Below, piece by piece: positions 35,920-45,160 of a stretch of DNA of 64,000 nt. The position numbers were made by a program, and so were the translations under genes. The stretch is from Minicystis rosea (lineage in GTDB: Bacteria > Myxococcota_A > Polyangia > Polyangiales > Polyangiaceae): contig CP016211.1 in NCBI GenBank assembly GCA_001931535.1, positions 13,903,501-13,967,500 on the forward strand, read 5' to 3'. The stretch's first letter is position 1. The number at the start of each line of letters is the position of its first letter. The notes below the pieces were generated by a model, which had not been told where the DNA came from, searched no databases, and was given only the letters and a program-made list of their open reading frames with translations.

Positions 35920-36567
35920 CTAGACGAGATCGACTTCGAGCACGGCCTCGGCGAGCGACGTCATCGCGATGCGCACGCGGCCCGTGGCGCCGCAATGGCG
36001 GAGCGCGCCTTCGAGCACGCCGACCTGGTAGGTCTCGAGGAACACCGGGAACTGCCGCGCGTGCATGGCGTAGATGCCGGGCCCGCTGCGCTGCATGGTG
36101 ATGTGGCCGAAGCCGAAGAAGAGCTCGTACGACTTGGGCCAATGCAGGAGCAGGCGCTCGAGATCTTTGCCGAGGACGCCGAAGAGGGTCTTGCCGATGT
36201 GGCAGCCCATCACCGTGTCGAACGCCGCCTGCCCGAGCCTCCGCATCGCCTGCCCGAGCGGCAGGCCGGGGAAAGCGCTCCGCGCCATGGCAATGGTGAG
36301 CCGCATGTTCTCGGCCATGGGGTAATCGCGGAAGGCGATGTAGCGACGCTCGGGGACGCCCGCGAGGTGATGCACTTCCGCAACCGTTCGGTTGCGCGGC
36401 ACGAGGCGCATCAGATCGGCGAGGAACAGGCCTTTGCAGGCCGCGCCGCTCGGGAGGAGCGCGAGGTGCGCGTCGAGATCGATGGGCGCGAGGAAGTCGG
36501 GCTCGCGCGGCATCGGCGGCCGCGCGGCAGGCGCGCTGCCCGTGCTGCCCGTGGTGACAGTGCCCAT
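35920..36567 (-). CDS. DUF2378 (TIGR02265) domain, apparent C-terminal half of a kinase fusion
   Basis: From an in-frame ATG at 36567 the product would have 215 residues. The sequence after a Thr/Ser-rich stretch reads DAHLALLPSGAACKGLFLAD, HHLAGVPERRYIAFRDYPMA, PLGQAMRRLGQAAFDTVMGC, and HWPKSYELFFGFGHITMQRS, the pattern of the myxobacteria-specific TIGR02265/DUF2378 family. The frame is open upstream to about 37041. Its reading frame continues the Pro/Thr linker of the kinase if one base is added in a G5 run (36646-36650). It is therefore probably the C-terminal part of one kinase-DUF2378 protein, broken by a frameshift or sequencing error, rather than a separate gene. Confidence 0.75.
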   Translation of the reverse strand: MGTVTTGSTGSAPAARPPMPREPDFLAPIDLDAHLALLPSGAACKGLFLADLMRLVPRNRTVAEVHHLAGVPERRYIAFRDYPMAENMRLTIAMARSAFPGLPLGQAMRRLGQAAFDTVMGCHIGKTLFGVLGKDLERLLLHWPKSYELFFGFGHITMQRSGPGIYAMHARQFPVFLETYQVGVLEGALRHCGATGRVRIAMTSLAEAVLEVDLV

Positions 36568-36578
36568 GCCCACGGTGT

Positions 36579-37649
<1,071 letters not shown>

Positions 37650-37983
37650 AGGCGCCCTCACGTCGGCGCCAACGAGAAACCGTAACATGCTGGAGATGAC
37701 CAATGCGATCGCAATGGCTTCCCCTGCCACGATTTGTCGTGTGCGCCCCCCGCTCGTTCGCTCATAACACATGGGCCGGGCTTTCGCCGCTCCCGATCCA
37801 GGGAGAAGATGACTCGATCGTCGGCTCCATCCTCGCTTCGGCATCGGGACCAGTACCGAGGGGCCTCCGCGCGAACGGGTGGGTGGATGACGGTTGCGTG
37901 GCTGGATCGGCCGGCGAGATTGCCGTGAGATGGCAGCGAAGGGTTCGGCACGTGCCGGGCAAGGGGCACCGGGAGATCATGGG
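37650..37983. other. divergent intergenic region
   Basis: About 330 bases between the kinase (minus) and an envelope protein gene (plus). A perfect palindrome, CGGCACGTGCCG (37946-37957), lies 27 bases before the plus-strand start and could be a regulator site. Short ORFs here are shadow-like. Promoters for both directions should lie here. Confidence 0.45.
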
Positions 37984-38970
37984 ATGACGGTCGGCTCTGC
38001 GATTCTCGGCTTCGCTGCTGCGGCGGGGATCGCCCTCGCCGCGGCGCCGGGATTCGCGGCGGAATGCCCGCGGGCGAAGGTGGGAGCGAGCGTCGGAGCG
38101 CTCGACGATGCGTGGCAGCGCGCCGCGCATGCGCTCTCGCAGGCCACGGCCGTCCCGGGCATGCCCTGGAGCTGCGCGGGTGGGGTCATCGAAATCACCG
38201 AGCACGACGGCTCCGCGACGCTCACCGTGATCACCGCCGACGGACGCACGATCGCGCGTGAGGTGAGCGCACCGGACGAGGTGGTGCCGCTCGGTGAAGC
38301 GCTCCTCGCCAAGCCGCTCCCGCCGCCGCCGATCGCGTCGAGCCCGCCGCTGATCGCGCCGAGCCCGCCGCCGGTCGCGACCACGTCGCCCACCGACGAT
38401 ACGTACGCGAAGGCGGTGCCGCCCGCGGAGCCGCGCCTGCTCCTCGGCGCGCAGCTCGGGCCTCGCTACGCCGGCAAAGCGAATGTGCTTTGGGGCGGCT
38501 TCACGGTGTCGGTCGGCGTGCCCATCGGCGCGTGGGGCGTGGGCGTGTGGGGCCGCTATGATGGGCCGGCGATCACGTTCAACCGCCATCCGGCCGCGAT
38601 GCACGAGGTGTGCGTCGGCGCCGCCGCGTCGCGGAGCTTCTCGCTGCGATCGGTGGAGCTTCGGGCCAGCGTGGTGCCCTCGGTGGCGGTGGTGACGCGC
38701 ACCGTCTCTCAGGGTCAGAAGCCGTTCGGTCCGTCGCCTTTCGAGCCGATGCGCTTCGATGAGACCCGCATCGAAGGGCGCGTCGGGCTCGATGCGCGCG
38801 CGGTGGTCCCGATTACGAACATGATCCGGATCGTCTCCGCGCTCGACGTCGAGCTCTCGCCGCGGGCGCTCGCCGAGAAGCGGATCTCGCACCCGGGTGG
38901 GTGGTACGCCACCGAGTATCCTTCGTATACGCTCGGCTTCGGGCTGGGCTTGGAGATCGCCGTTCGATGA
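37984..38970 (+). CDS. exported envelope protein preceding an ECF sigma factor
   Basis: 328 residues from the ATG at 37984, preceded by GGGAG. A signal peptide (MTVGSAILGFAAAAGIALAA, cleavage near AAPGFAA) leads to a 90-residue domain with two Cys, a Pro-rich stretch (PLPPPPIASSPPLIAPSPPP), then a C-terminal domain of alternating strands (LLLGAQLGPRY, GFTVSVGVPIGAWGVGVWGR, VELRASVVPSVAVVTR, NMIRIVSALDVELSPRALAE) ending in an aromatic-poor LGLEIAVR. This resembles an outer-membrane beta-barrel. The sigma gene starts inside its stop codon (ATGA), so it may sense or belong to the same envelope stress unit. Confidence 0.75.
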   Translation: MTVGSAILGFAAAAGIALAAAPGFAAECPRAKVGASVGALDDAWQRAAHALSQATAVPGMPWSCAGGVIEITEHDGSATLTVITADGRTIAREVSAPDEVVPLGEALLAKPLPPPPIASSPPLIAPSPPPVATTSPTDDTYAKAVPPAEPRLLLGAQLGPRYAGKANVLWGGFTVSVGVPIGAWGVGVWGRYDGPAITFNRHPAAMHEVCVGAAASRSFSLRSVELRASVVPSVAVVTRTVSQGQKPFGPSPFEPMRFDETRIEGRVGLDARAVVPITNMIRIVSALDVELSPRALAEKRISHPGGWYATEYPSYTLGFGLGLEIAVR

Positions 38971-39548
38971 TGCGTGTGCCGAGACGAGATCTCACGAGCC
39001 CCCGCGACGCCACCGACGCGCAGCTCTTCGAGGCCATCGCCACCGGCGATCTCGGCCCGCTGGGCACGCTCTTCGATCGTCATCACGAGGAGGTACGGCA
39101 GTTCCTGCTGCGCGCCGCGCCGCACGACGCCGACGTGGACGATCTCGTCCAGGAGACGTTCCTCACCGCGTCGCGCGCGGCGGCTTCGTTCGATGGGCGC
39201 GAGTCGGGCCGGCCTTTCCTCATCGGCGTGGCCGCGCAGCTCGTGCGGCGGAGGCGGCGCACGTTCGCGCGGCTCCGCACGCTGCTCGACGCGTTCGGCG
39301 CCGCGCCGGTGTCCGCGCCGCGCACGCCTGAAGAGTCGACGAGCGCGGCCCAGGAAGAAGAGCGGATGCGCGCCGCCATCGCGTCGCTCTCCGACGATCG
39401 GCGCTTGGTCTTGGTGATGGTGGAGTACAACGGGCTGTCGGGCGTCGAGGTCGCGAAGATCATCGACAAGCCGGTCGGCACCGTGTGGCGGCGGCTGCAC
39501 GAGGCGCGCGCCGAGATCCGGCGTACGCTCACGCGGGGGGCGCAATGA
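38967..39548 (+). CDS. ECF-type RNA polymerase sigma factor
   Basis: 193 residues. Region 2 includes FDRHHEEVRQFLLRAAPHDA and DVDDLVQETFLTASRAAASF; region 4 ends with LSGVEVAKIIDKPVGTVWRR, the helix-turn-helix that reads the -35 element. Between them lies a linker with acidic residues. Length and lack of region 3 mark it as an ECF sigma factor. It starts in the stop of the envelope gene and its own stop overlaps the anti-sigma start (ATGA), so all three are translationally linked. The usual logic is that the anti-sigma factor holds the sigma factor until an envelope signal releases it. Confidence 0.93.
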   Translation: MMRVPRRDLTSPRDATDAQLFEAIATGDLGPLGTLFDRHHEEVRQFLLRAAPHDADVDDLVQETFLTASRAAASFDGRESGRPFLIGVAAQLVRRRRRTFARLRTLLDAFGAAPVSAPRTPEESTSAAQEEERMRAAIASLSDDRRLVLVMVEYNGLSGVEVAKIIDKPVGTVWRRLHEARAEIRRTLTRGAQ

Positions 39549-40840
39549 CGATCCGAGCTTGCCCGAAGTCCTCGCTGGTCGAGGCGCTGCGCGACGGCCG
39601 TTTGGGCCCGCAGGAGCGCGCGTCGCTCGATCGCCATCTCTCGAGCTGTGCCCACTGTGCGCAGCTGATGCGCGATCTCGATCGCATCGGCGCCTCGCTC
39701 CGCGCGCCGCGCCCGCCGGCCACGCCGCTCGAGCACCAGCGCGCCCGCAGCGCGCTCCTCGAGCTCGCCGCCCTCGCGCCGCCCTCGGCCGCGCGCGCGC
39801 CGCGCCGCCCGATCGTGATGGCGTTCGCGATCGCCGCCATGATGCTCGCGGTCGCCGTCGGTTGGGCGGCGGGTCGCTTCACCGCGCCTGCGCTGCTCGC
39901 AGGTGGGCCGGGTGCGCCGGGGGAGACATCGATCCGGCCCTCGAACGAGGCTTCGTTCGAGCGCCGCGCCGCCGCGGGGCTCGACGTGGTCACGCTCGTG
40001 CGCGGCACGCTCGACGTCACCGTGCGCCCGCTCGCGCAGGGCGAGCGCTTCGTCGTGCGCACCGCGGACGCCGAGATCGAAGTGCGCGGCACCGCGTTTC
40101 GCGTCGAGGCCGAAGGCGGCCGCATCCGCGGCGTCGCCGTCTCCGAGGGCACGGTCGAGGTGCGCTATGCCGGCTTCTCCGCCGTCATTCCCTCGGGCGG
40201 CTCGTGGCGCGCGACGGGCGACGGCGCGGCCCCCTCGGCGAGCGCCTCACCCATTGCCGTGGCCGCGACGAGCGTTGCGTCCGCCGCCCCCGAGGCGCCG
40301 CCGAGCGCCGCCCCCGAGGCCGCGACGAGCGCATTGCCCACTGCACCCATTGCAATGGCGGCGCCGAACGCATTGCCCATTGCACCCATTGCACCCATCG
40401 CAATGGCGGCGCCGAGCGCGTCGCCCGTCGTGGGGGCGCCCATCGCTCGCGCACCGAGCGCCGTCCGCAAGGTGGCGGCGCGAGCGTCGACAGCGAATCA
40501 ACGCCCGTCCCCCGAGCCGAGCGCCGCGCCCACCGCGGCCGCACCGGAGGCGCCGTCCGCCGCCCGCGCCGCGCCCGCGATCCCCAAGGCCTCCCAAGAT
40601 TTCGCGGCAGCCATGACTGCGCTGGGCCGCGGCGATTACGAAGGCAGCGCGCGACAGCTCGAAACCTTCGCGTCGTCGCATCCGAGCGATGCCCGCGCCG
40701 ACGAGGCCGACTATCTCCGCGCGGTCGCCCTACAGCGCGCGGGTCGCGCGGCGGACGCCGCCGCTGCGGCCCGGCGCTACCTGGCCACGCGACCGGGCGG
40801 CGCACATCGCCTCGAAGCGCGGCAAATCGCCGGCAACTGA
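39545..40840 (+). CDS. anti-sigma factor with zinc site, FecR and TPR-like domains
   Basis: 431 residues. The N-terminus carries a ZAS-type zinc motif, HLSSCAHCAQLM (H-x3-C-x2-C) near residue 34. One membrane helix lies at 80-110 (VMAFAIAAMMLAVAVGWAAG). Outside it, a FecR domain runs from about 140 to 215 (DVVTLVRGTLDVTVRPLAQG, ADAEIEVRGTAFRVEAEGGR). Then comes a long Ala/Pro-rich stretch with repeats of PIAMAAPNA, and the last 80 residues (DFAAAMTALGRGDYEGSARQ) form two TPR-like helical pairs. The combination of anti-sigma zinc domain, membrane helix, FecR and TPR is a one-protein sensor for an envelope signal. It is coupled to the sigma gene. Confidence 0.88.
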   Translation: MTIRACPKSSLVEALRDGRLGPQERASLDRHLSSCAHCAQLMRDLDRIGASLRAPRPPATPLEHQRARSALLELAALAPPSAARAPRRPIVMAFAIAAMMLAVAVGWAAGRFTAPALLAGGPGAPGETSIRPSNEASFERRAAAGLDVVTLVRGTLDVTVRPLAQGERFVVRTADAEIEVRGTAFRVEAEGGRIRGVAVSEGTVEVRYAGFSAVIPSGGSWRATGDGAAPSASASPIAVAATSVASAAPEAPPSAAPEAATSALPTAPIAMAAPNALPIAPIAPIAMAAPSASPVVGAPIARAPSAVRKVAARASTANQRPSPEPSAAPTAAAPEAPSAARAAPAIPKASQDFAAAMTALGRGDYEGSARQLETFASSHPSDARADEADYLRAVALQRAGRAADAAAAARRYLATRPGGAHRLEARQIAGN

Positions 40841-40959
40841 AGCCATTTCGAGCACGACGGCCCGCTTCCCGCGCTGAAGACGCAGCCTCGTGCATTTTGT
40901 GTGAAGGGTCCTCCACGACGTTGCGAAGGGGCGCGGGGAGCTACGCAAGGAGGGTCTCG

Positions 40960-41754
40960 ATGTCGCATTCCATTCGCAGGTTCGGTGGGCTCACGCTGGT
41001 GGTGTCGGTCGTCTCGCTCGGGGCTTCGGGCGCGTGCGGCGGATCGGTGGTCGATGCCCCGGGCACGGGCGGCACGACGAATACGGGCGGCGCAACGAAT
41101 ACGGGCGGCGCGACGTCGCTGGTGGGCGGCGCCGGCGGGACCACGCCCGGCACCACCACGGGCACGACGACGCCGCAGACCAGCTCGGGCACGACGACGC
41201 CCGGCACCACCACCGGCGGCGGGACGGGCGGCACGACCACGACGAGCAGCGTGTCGAGCAGCAGCTCCAGCAGCGGCTCGCCGAATTGCTCGGCGACCGA
41301 GCCGATGGATGGATCGCAATGCACCGGCAATGGCACGCAATGCGTCTACGGCGACACGCAATGCACCTGTCAATTCGGTAACTGGAACTGCCATGCTTGC
41401 CCGACCACGCAGCCTCAAGCGGGCATGACGTGCACCAACATGGGAATGGGCATGGGCGGCTCCGTCTGCGCTTATGGGTCGGCGCAGTGTCGTTGCCAGC
41501 AGGGCACGTGGAACTGCCAGACCTGCCCCGCGACGCAGCCCAAGGAAGACGCAGCCTGCATGGGCATGGGCGGCCTCCAGTGCGGCTATGGCACGTCCAC
41601 CTGCTCTTGTCTCCAGGGCGCTTGGCATTGCAACGAGGCCTGTCCGACGGCGGAGCCGCAGCCCGGGCAGACGTGCAACGTCTCGCAGATGCAGCAATGC
41701 AGCTACGGCAACACCACCTGCGTCTGCTTGCAGGGGCAGTTCTTCTGCAATTGA
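40960..41754 (+). CDS. Cys-rich lipoprotein with Thr/Gly linker
   Basis: 264 residues. AAGGAGG at the right distance before the ATG. Signal peptide with a lipobox GAC near residue 26. A linker of about 75 residues, made of GGTTNTGGATNTGG- and TTTGTTTP-like units, precedes four Cys-rich repeats of about 40 residues. Each has the order C-P-x-x-x-P, G-x-x-C, C-x-Y-G, C-x-C, G-x-W-x-C: QCVYGDTQCTCQFGNWNC, VCAYGSAQCRCQQGTWNC, QCGYGTSTCSCLQGAWHC, QCSYGNTTCVCLQGQFFC. Likely a surface-exposed disulfide-rich stalk protein; not known in function. It follows the anti-sigma gene by 119 bases and may belong to that regulon. Confidence 0.82.
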   Translation: MSHSIRRFGGLTLVVSVVSLGASGACGGSVVDAPGTGGTTNTGGATNTGGATSLVGGAGGTTPGTTTGTTTPQTSSGTTTPGTTTGGGTGGTTTTSSVSSSSSSSGSPNCSATEPMDGSQCTGNGTQCVYGDTQCTCQFGNWNCHACPTTQPQAGMTCTNMGMGMGGSVCAYGSAQCRCQQGTWNCQTCPATQPKEDAACMGMGGLQCGYGTSTCSCLQGAWHCNEACPTAEPQPGQTCNVSQMQQCSYGNTTCVCLQGQFFCN

Positions 41755-41838
41755 GGGGGGCTCGGTTCAACGACTGCGGAGGGCCCCGCATCGTCGGTCG
41801 AGCTCGCTGGTTGCAGCGCGCGCGACGCCGCGCCGCGG

Positions 41839-42609
41839 TCAATCGTTTGGGATCGGGCTGAGGAGCGACGTCACCCAGCCCGCGATGCGTGGGGCGCGCT
41901 GGGCGACGTCGTAGAGGGGCGGATAGACGACGCGCGGTGCGCCTTCGGCGAGCGCGCGGACGATGCGATTGGCCAGCGCTTCGGCGTCGCCCGTCGGCAA
42001 GGCGCGCGCGATGAGCGCCGGCGGGAGCTGCGCGCGCGCCCTTCGCTCCAGCGCCGATCGCACCGGCCCGGGGTAGACGGTGAGCACCGCGACGCCGTGC
42101 GGAGCGAGCTCGAGGCGCGCGATCTCCGAGGCCATCGCCAGGCCCGCCTTGGCCGCGCCGTAGAACGTGCAGCCCCGGAGCGGCACCACGCCGGCCATGC
42201 TGCTCACGTTGATGATCGCGCCGGATCGACGCGCCATCATGGCCGGCGTCACCAAGCTCATGAGCCGGAGCGGGCTCACCAGATCGATGTCGAGGAGCCG
42301 CGCGCCCGTCTCCCACGACGTGCCGGCGAGCGTGCGGACCTCCATCACGCCCGCGCAATTGACCAGCACGTCGACCGGCCCTCGCCGCGCCACCGCGTCT
42401 TCGAGGAGCGCAGGGATCGCAGCGGGCTGCGTCAGATCCCAACGGACGGCGTGGGCCTCGCCGCCGGCTGCGCGGGCCGTGGCCTCGGCGCCCGCGAGAT
42501 CGATGTCGGCGAGCGTGAGCGATGCATCCGCGTGCCGCGCGCGGAACGCCCGCGCCAACGCCGAGCCCATGGCGCCCGCCGCGCCCGTGATGAGCACGTG
42601 CCTCGTCAT
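41839..42609 (-). CDS. SDR family oxidoreductase
   Basis: 256 residues. The cofactor motif is ITGAAGAMGSALARAF (TGxxxGxG), with LVNCAGV (NAG) downstream. The catalytic tetrad shows as INVSSMAG (Ser) and YGAAKAGLA (Tyr-x3-Lys). The TLADIDLAGA segment after the second strand, with Asp, favours NAD over NADP. Probably a short-chain alcohol or ketone dehydrogenase. Its start overlaps the preceding gene (ATGA), and the operon begins with a TetR regulator, so it is probably inducible. Confidence 0.93.
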   Translation of the reverse strand: MTRHVLITGAAGAMGSALARAFRARHADASLTLADIDLAGAEATARAAGGEAHAVRWDLTQPAAIPALLEDAVARRGPVDVLVNCAGVMEVRTLAGTSWETGARLLDIDLVSPLRLMSLVTPAMMARRSGAIINVSSMAGVVPLRGCTFYGAAKAGLAMASEIARLELAPHGVAVLTVYPGPVRSALERRARAQLPPALIARALPTGDAEALANRIVRALAEGAPRVVYPPLYDVAQRAPRIAGWVTSLLSPIPND

Positions 42610-43175
42610 GGCCGTCCGCGCGATCCGATGGGCTTGGCCTGCGCGCCCGTGTCGAGCGCGAACCAGAGGACGAACGTGGGCCCGTCCTTTCCCTTCCACA
42701 TCGCCGGCCCGAGGAAGAGCCCCGGCGAGACCTCGCGCACCTCGTCGTGGATTTGCCGGATCAGGTAGGGATTGTCGGGCAGATCGTAGTCGAGCAGGAT
42801 CGCGCTCCGCCCGTCGATCACGCTGTTCGCCATCCGCGTGTGGAAGGGGAAGAGCTGGTGCCGGCCGAAGAGGTGCACGCGGTTGATGCCCGTGCCCGCC
42901 GACGCGCTCTCCGCCGCGAAGCTCTTGCCGCCCCAAGGGAACGCCGCGGCGCCGGAGAAGGCGCGCAGCGCGTTGCCGATGCCGCCGTGATCGAGGCGGC
43001 GCACCGACAGCATCCGCCCGCGCGGGTGCCCATCGAGCGCCGCGATCGAGGCCGGCACCGTGCCCGCCGCATACACCGGCGCGAGCGCGTCGACATCGAG
43101 CGCGGCGAGCGATTCCAGCGTGTGCGCCGGTCGATCGGTCGCGGTCTTTCCCTTCCACGTCTGAGCTTGTTCCAT
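42606..43175 (-). CDS. hypothetical protein in TetR-SDR operon
   Basis: 189 residues with a very strong ribosome binding site (GGGAGGATGCG). No signal peptide. Recurrent motifs include PVYAAGTVPASIAALDGHPR at the N-terminal side, RAFSGAAAFPWGGKSFAAES in the middle, INRVHLFGRHQLFPFHTRMA, and SVIDGRSAILLDYDLPDNPY; the last third (LFLGPAMWKGKDGPTFVLWF) looks like a small beta-barrel end. It lies between a TetR regulator and an SDR, with the SDR start overlapping its stop, so it likely binds or changes a lipid-like or steroid-like substrate. I recognise no named family. Confidence 0.75.
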   Translation of the reverse strand: MEQAQTWKGKTATDRPAHTLESLAALDVDALAPVYAAGTVPASIAALDGHPRGRMLSVRRLDHGGIGNALRAFSGAAAFPWGGKSFAAESASAGTGINRVHLFGRHQLFPFHTRMANSVIDGRSAILLDYDLPDNPYLIRQIHDEVREVSPGLFLGPAMWKGKDGPTFVLWFALDTGAQAKPIGSRGRP

Positions 43176-43195
43176 CGCATCCTCCCTCGTTCGAT

Positions 43196-43807
43196 CTATT
43201 TTCGATGCTTCACCGCGAACGCGCGAAAGCACGCGTCGCGGCTCGCGGCGAGCGTGTCGTCGCCGAGCGTCAGGTAGCCGTGGCGTTCGGCCTTCATCAG
43301 CCCCACGAACGCGCCCCAGATGAAGGCCATCGTCGCGTCCACGGGCACGTCGGTGCGGAGCACGCCTTCGGCGTGGAAGCGGCTCACCGCGAGGAAGATC
43401 GGGGTCAGCACCTCGCGCTCGAGCGATCGGCTCCGATCGTCCAGGTAGGGCGCGTGATCCTGCAGCTCGAGGAAGTGAAACGCGATCGGCTCCGCGCGCG
43501 CGAAGGCGACGAGCCGCGCCCAGAAGTCGTCGAAGAGCGCTTTGGGCGGGAGGGTGAGATCGAGACCATCGGTGAGCACGTGCCGGAGCCGGCCTTTGGC
43601 GTCGCGAAAGACCTCGTTGACGAGCTCTTCCTTGCTCTCGAAGAAGCGATAGACCGTGCCGGCCGCCACGCCGGCGCGCTCCGCGACGAGCGGCACCGCG
43701 GTGCCGTGAAAGCCGCGCTCGGCGAAGAGCTCGAGCGCCGCCCGGAGCAAGCGCTGCCGCTTGTCTTCCTTCTTCAGCGCGACCTTGGAGGGCTCGACGG
43801 CGGTCAT
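43196..43807 (-). CDS. TetR family transcriptional regulator
   Basis: 203 residues from the ATG at 43807. The frame opens earlier (43846), but that ATG lies inside a 26-base palindrome, which argues against it. The helix-turn-helix is RQRLLRAALELFAERGFHGT then AVPLVAERAGVAAGTVYRFF, with ESKEELV after it. The ligand domain is helical with aromatics (FHFLELQDHAPYLDDRSRSL). It starts an operon with the unknown 189-residue protein (20 bases downstream) and the SDR. The operator at 43826-43851 suggests autorepression. Confidence 0.93.
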   Translation of the reverse strand: MTAVEPSKVALKKEDKRQRLLRAALELFAERGFHGTAVPLVAERAGVAAGTVYRFFESKEELVNEVFRDAKGRLRHVLTDGLDLTLPPKALFDDFWARLVAFARAEPIAFHFLELQDHAPYLDDRSRSLEREVLTPIFLAVSRFHAEGVLRTDVPVDATMAFIWGAFVGLMKAERHGYLTLGDDTLAASRDACFRAFAVKHRK

Positions 43808-43825
43808 GGGTCGATGGCTCTCGGA

Positions 43826-43851
43826 ACAAAATGAATGATTGTTCATTTTGT
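43826..43851. promoter_or_regulatory. 26-base operator palindrome
   Basis: ACAAAATGAA (43826-43835) and TTCATTTTGT (43842-43851) are perfect 10-base arms around TGATTG, 19 bases upstream of the TetR start. The AT-rich arms contrast with the surrounding GC. This is the form of a TetR operator (GAAC/GTTC-type core, AATGAAnnnnnnTTCATT) and most likely the binding site of the neighbouring regulator. Confidence 0.75.
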
Positions 43852-43968
43852 CGGCGCGTCAAGCACGACGTCGAGCGGCCCGCTCGGGGCAGCGCGCCGG
43901 CACGGGTTTTCGAGGAGAAAATGCGGCGTCGAGGACGCAGGTGAGGAGCCCCGAGCGATGCGCTCGGT

Positions 43969-44034
43969 GAGATTCGATATCTCGTGAAGGAGGGGAGGGT
44001 GCTTTGGCCAGCGGCCGGCGAGATTCGATATCTC
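43969..44034. repeat. two copies of a 15-base dyad
   Basis: GAGATTCGATATCTC occurs at 43969-43983 and again at 44020-44034, 51 bases apart. Each copy is itself an inverted repeat (GAGAT/ATCTC). The pair sits upstream of the TetR operon and downstream of the PPC gene, in a region without an ORF I can support. The same 12-base core occurs inverted before ssb (GATATCGAATCT). Confidence 0.65.
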
Positions 44035-44110
44035 GCGGTGCGGGAGGGGCGTGATCGTCGTCGCCTTCGACCGAGGCGCGTCGTCGCGCGCCTCGGCCAA
44101 GGGCTTTCGA

Positions 44111-45160
44111 TCAGTGCTTGCGGCCGAGCTTGAAGTGGCGGCGTCCGTCGGGGAGCGTCGTGGGCGCTTCGATCTTGAGCATGGCGAGGGCGACCTCGCG
44201 GACGCGGCCGTCCTTGTCCTGCTGGAGGCGGATGCGATCTCCGTCGGAGCTGACCACGGTGCACTCGCCGAAGTGGAAGTGCATCACGCTGTCGCCGACG
44301 TCGGGGTAGACGTCGGGCGCGTCCATCGGGCGCATCGGCTTCGGCGGCAACGCGGGGCCGCCGTGGCTGCCGATGAGCATCGAGGAGCCCCCAGGCGGCG
44401 TCGGGATCGGGGCACGCACAGGCTCGGGCGCACGCACGGGCTCGGGCGCACGCGGAGGCTCGGGGGCACGCGTGGGCTCGGCGCGAATGATCTCGGGCGA
44501 GCGCGTGGGCTCGGCGCGGATGATCTCGGGCGAGCGCGTCGGCTCGGCGCGGATGATCTCGGGCGCACGCGTGGGCTCGGCGCGAAGGACTTCCGGTGCA
44601 CGCGTGGGCTCGGCACGAAGGACTTCGGGGGCACGCGTGGGCTCGGCGCGCGCAGGCTCGGCGGCGCGGGCGGGCTCGGCGACCTCGGGCGGAGGGGCCG
44701 GGATGGTGTTGGCGGACGCGCTCTTGGCGGTCAGCACGGGCAGGCCGGTGCGCTCGTCGGCCACGCGGGTGAGCGTCACGTCGTCGAGCACGGTGACGTG
44801 GAGCTCGACCTCGAAGGCGCGGGCCCACACGAGCTGGCCACCGAAGGTCTCGAGGCCGAGGTCGCCCTCGCGCGCCATCGTGGCCGAGAGGCGCAGCGTG
44901 GTGGCGCCGTCGAGCGTCGCGGCGTTGCCGGTGATCGACACGGCCTCGCAGCCGCCTTCGACGCGGCGGGCGCGTCGATAAGCCTTCGTTGCTTGATCGA
45001 AGACCGCCACCTCGGCGGCCTCGAAGGCGCCCACGCCGGTGATGAAGGCGGAGCGAGCTTCGGCCGCATCGAGCGCGCGCACCAGCGCGGCGGGGAGCTC
45101 GTCGCCTCGATCGAGGCGGATCACCAGGTGGCGCGTGCGGCGGGACTCACGAACATTCAT
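44111..45160 (-). CDS. PPC/DUF296 domain protein with 11-residue repeats
   Basis: 349 residues. The N-terminal 140 residues (HLVIRLDRGDELPAALVRAL, ARSAFITGVGAFEAAEVAVF, FGGQLVWARAFEVELHVTVL) are the PPC/DUF296 fold, with the metal-site candidates HLVIRLDRGDE and VEVELHV. A linker of about 100 residues follows, made of six 11-residue repeats AEPTRAPEIIR or AEPTRSPEIIR. The last 70 residues (DVGDSVMHFHFGECTVVSSD, DGRVREVALAMLKIE) form a small beta barrel with a Tudor/SH3-like look. The PPC domain in plants links to AT-hook DNA binding; here the role is unknown. Its ATG overlaps the stop of the OmpA-like gene. Confidence 0.85.
   Translation of the reverse strand: MNVRESRRTRHLVIRLDRGDELPAALVRALDAAEARSAFITGVGAFEAAEVAVFDQATKAYRRARRVEGGCEAVSITGNAATLDGATTLRLSATMAREGDLGLETFGGQLVWARAFEVELHVTVLDDVTLTRVADERTGLPVLTAKSASANTIPAPPPEVAEPARAAEPARAEPTRAPEVLRAEPTRAPEVLRAEPTRAPEIIRAEPTRSPEIIRAEPTRSPEIIRAEPTRAPEPPRAPEPVRAPEPVRAPIPTPPGGSSMLIGSHGGPALPPKPMRPMDAPDVYPDVGDSVMHFHFGECTVVSSDGDRIRLQQDKDGRVREVALAMLKIEAPTTLPDGRRHFKLGRKH
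44466..44650 (-). repeat. 33-bp tandem repeats coding the 11-residue linker
   Basis: Units of exactly 33 bases begin at 44466, 44499, 44532, 44565 and 44598, with a partial unit at 44631, each coding one R-AEPTR-[AS]-PE-xx repeat. They are nearly identical in DNA, so the array is young or kept uniform by recombination, and copy number could vary without breaking the frame. Confidence 0.85.
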
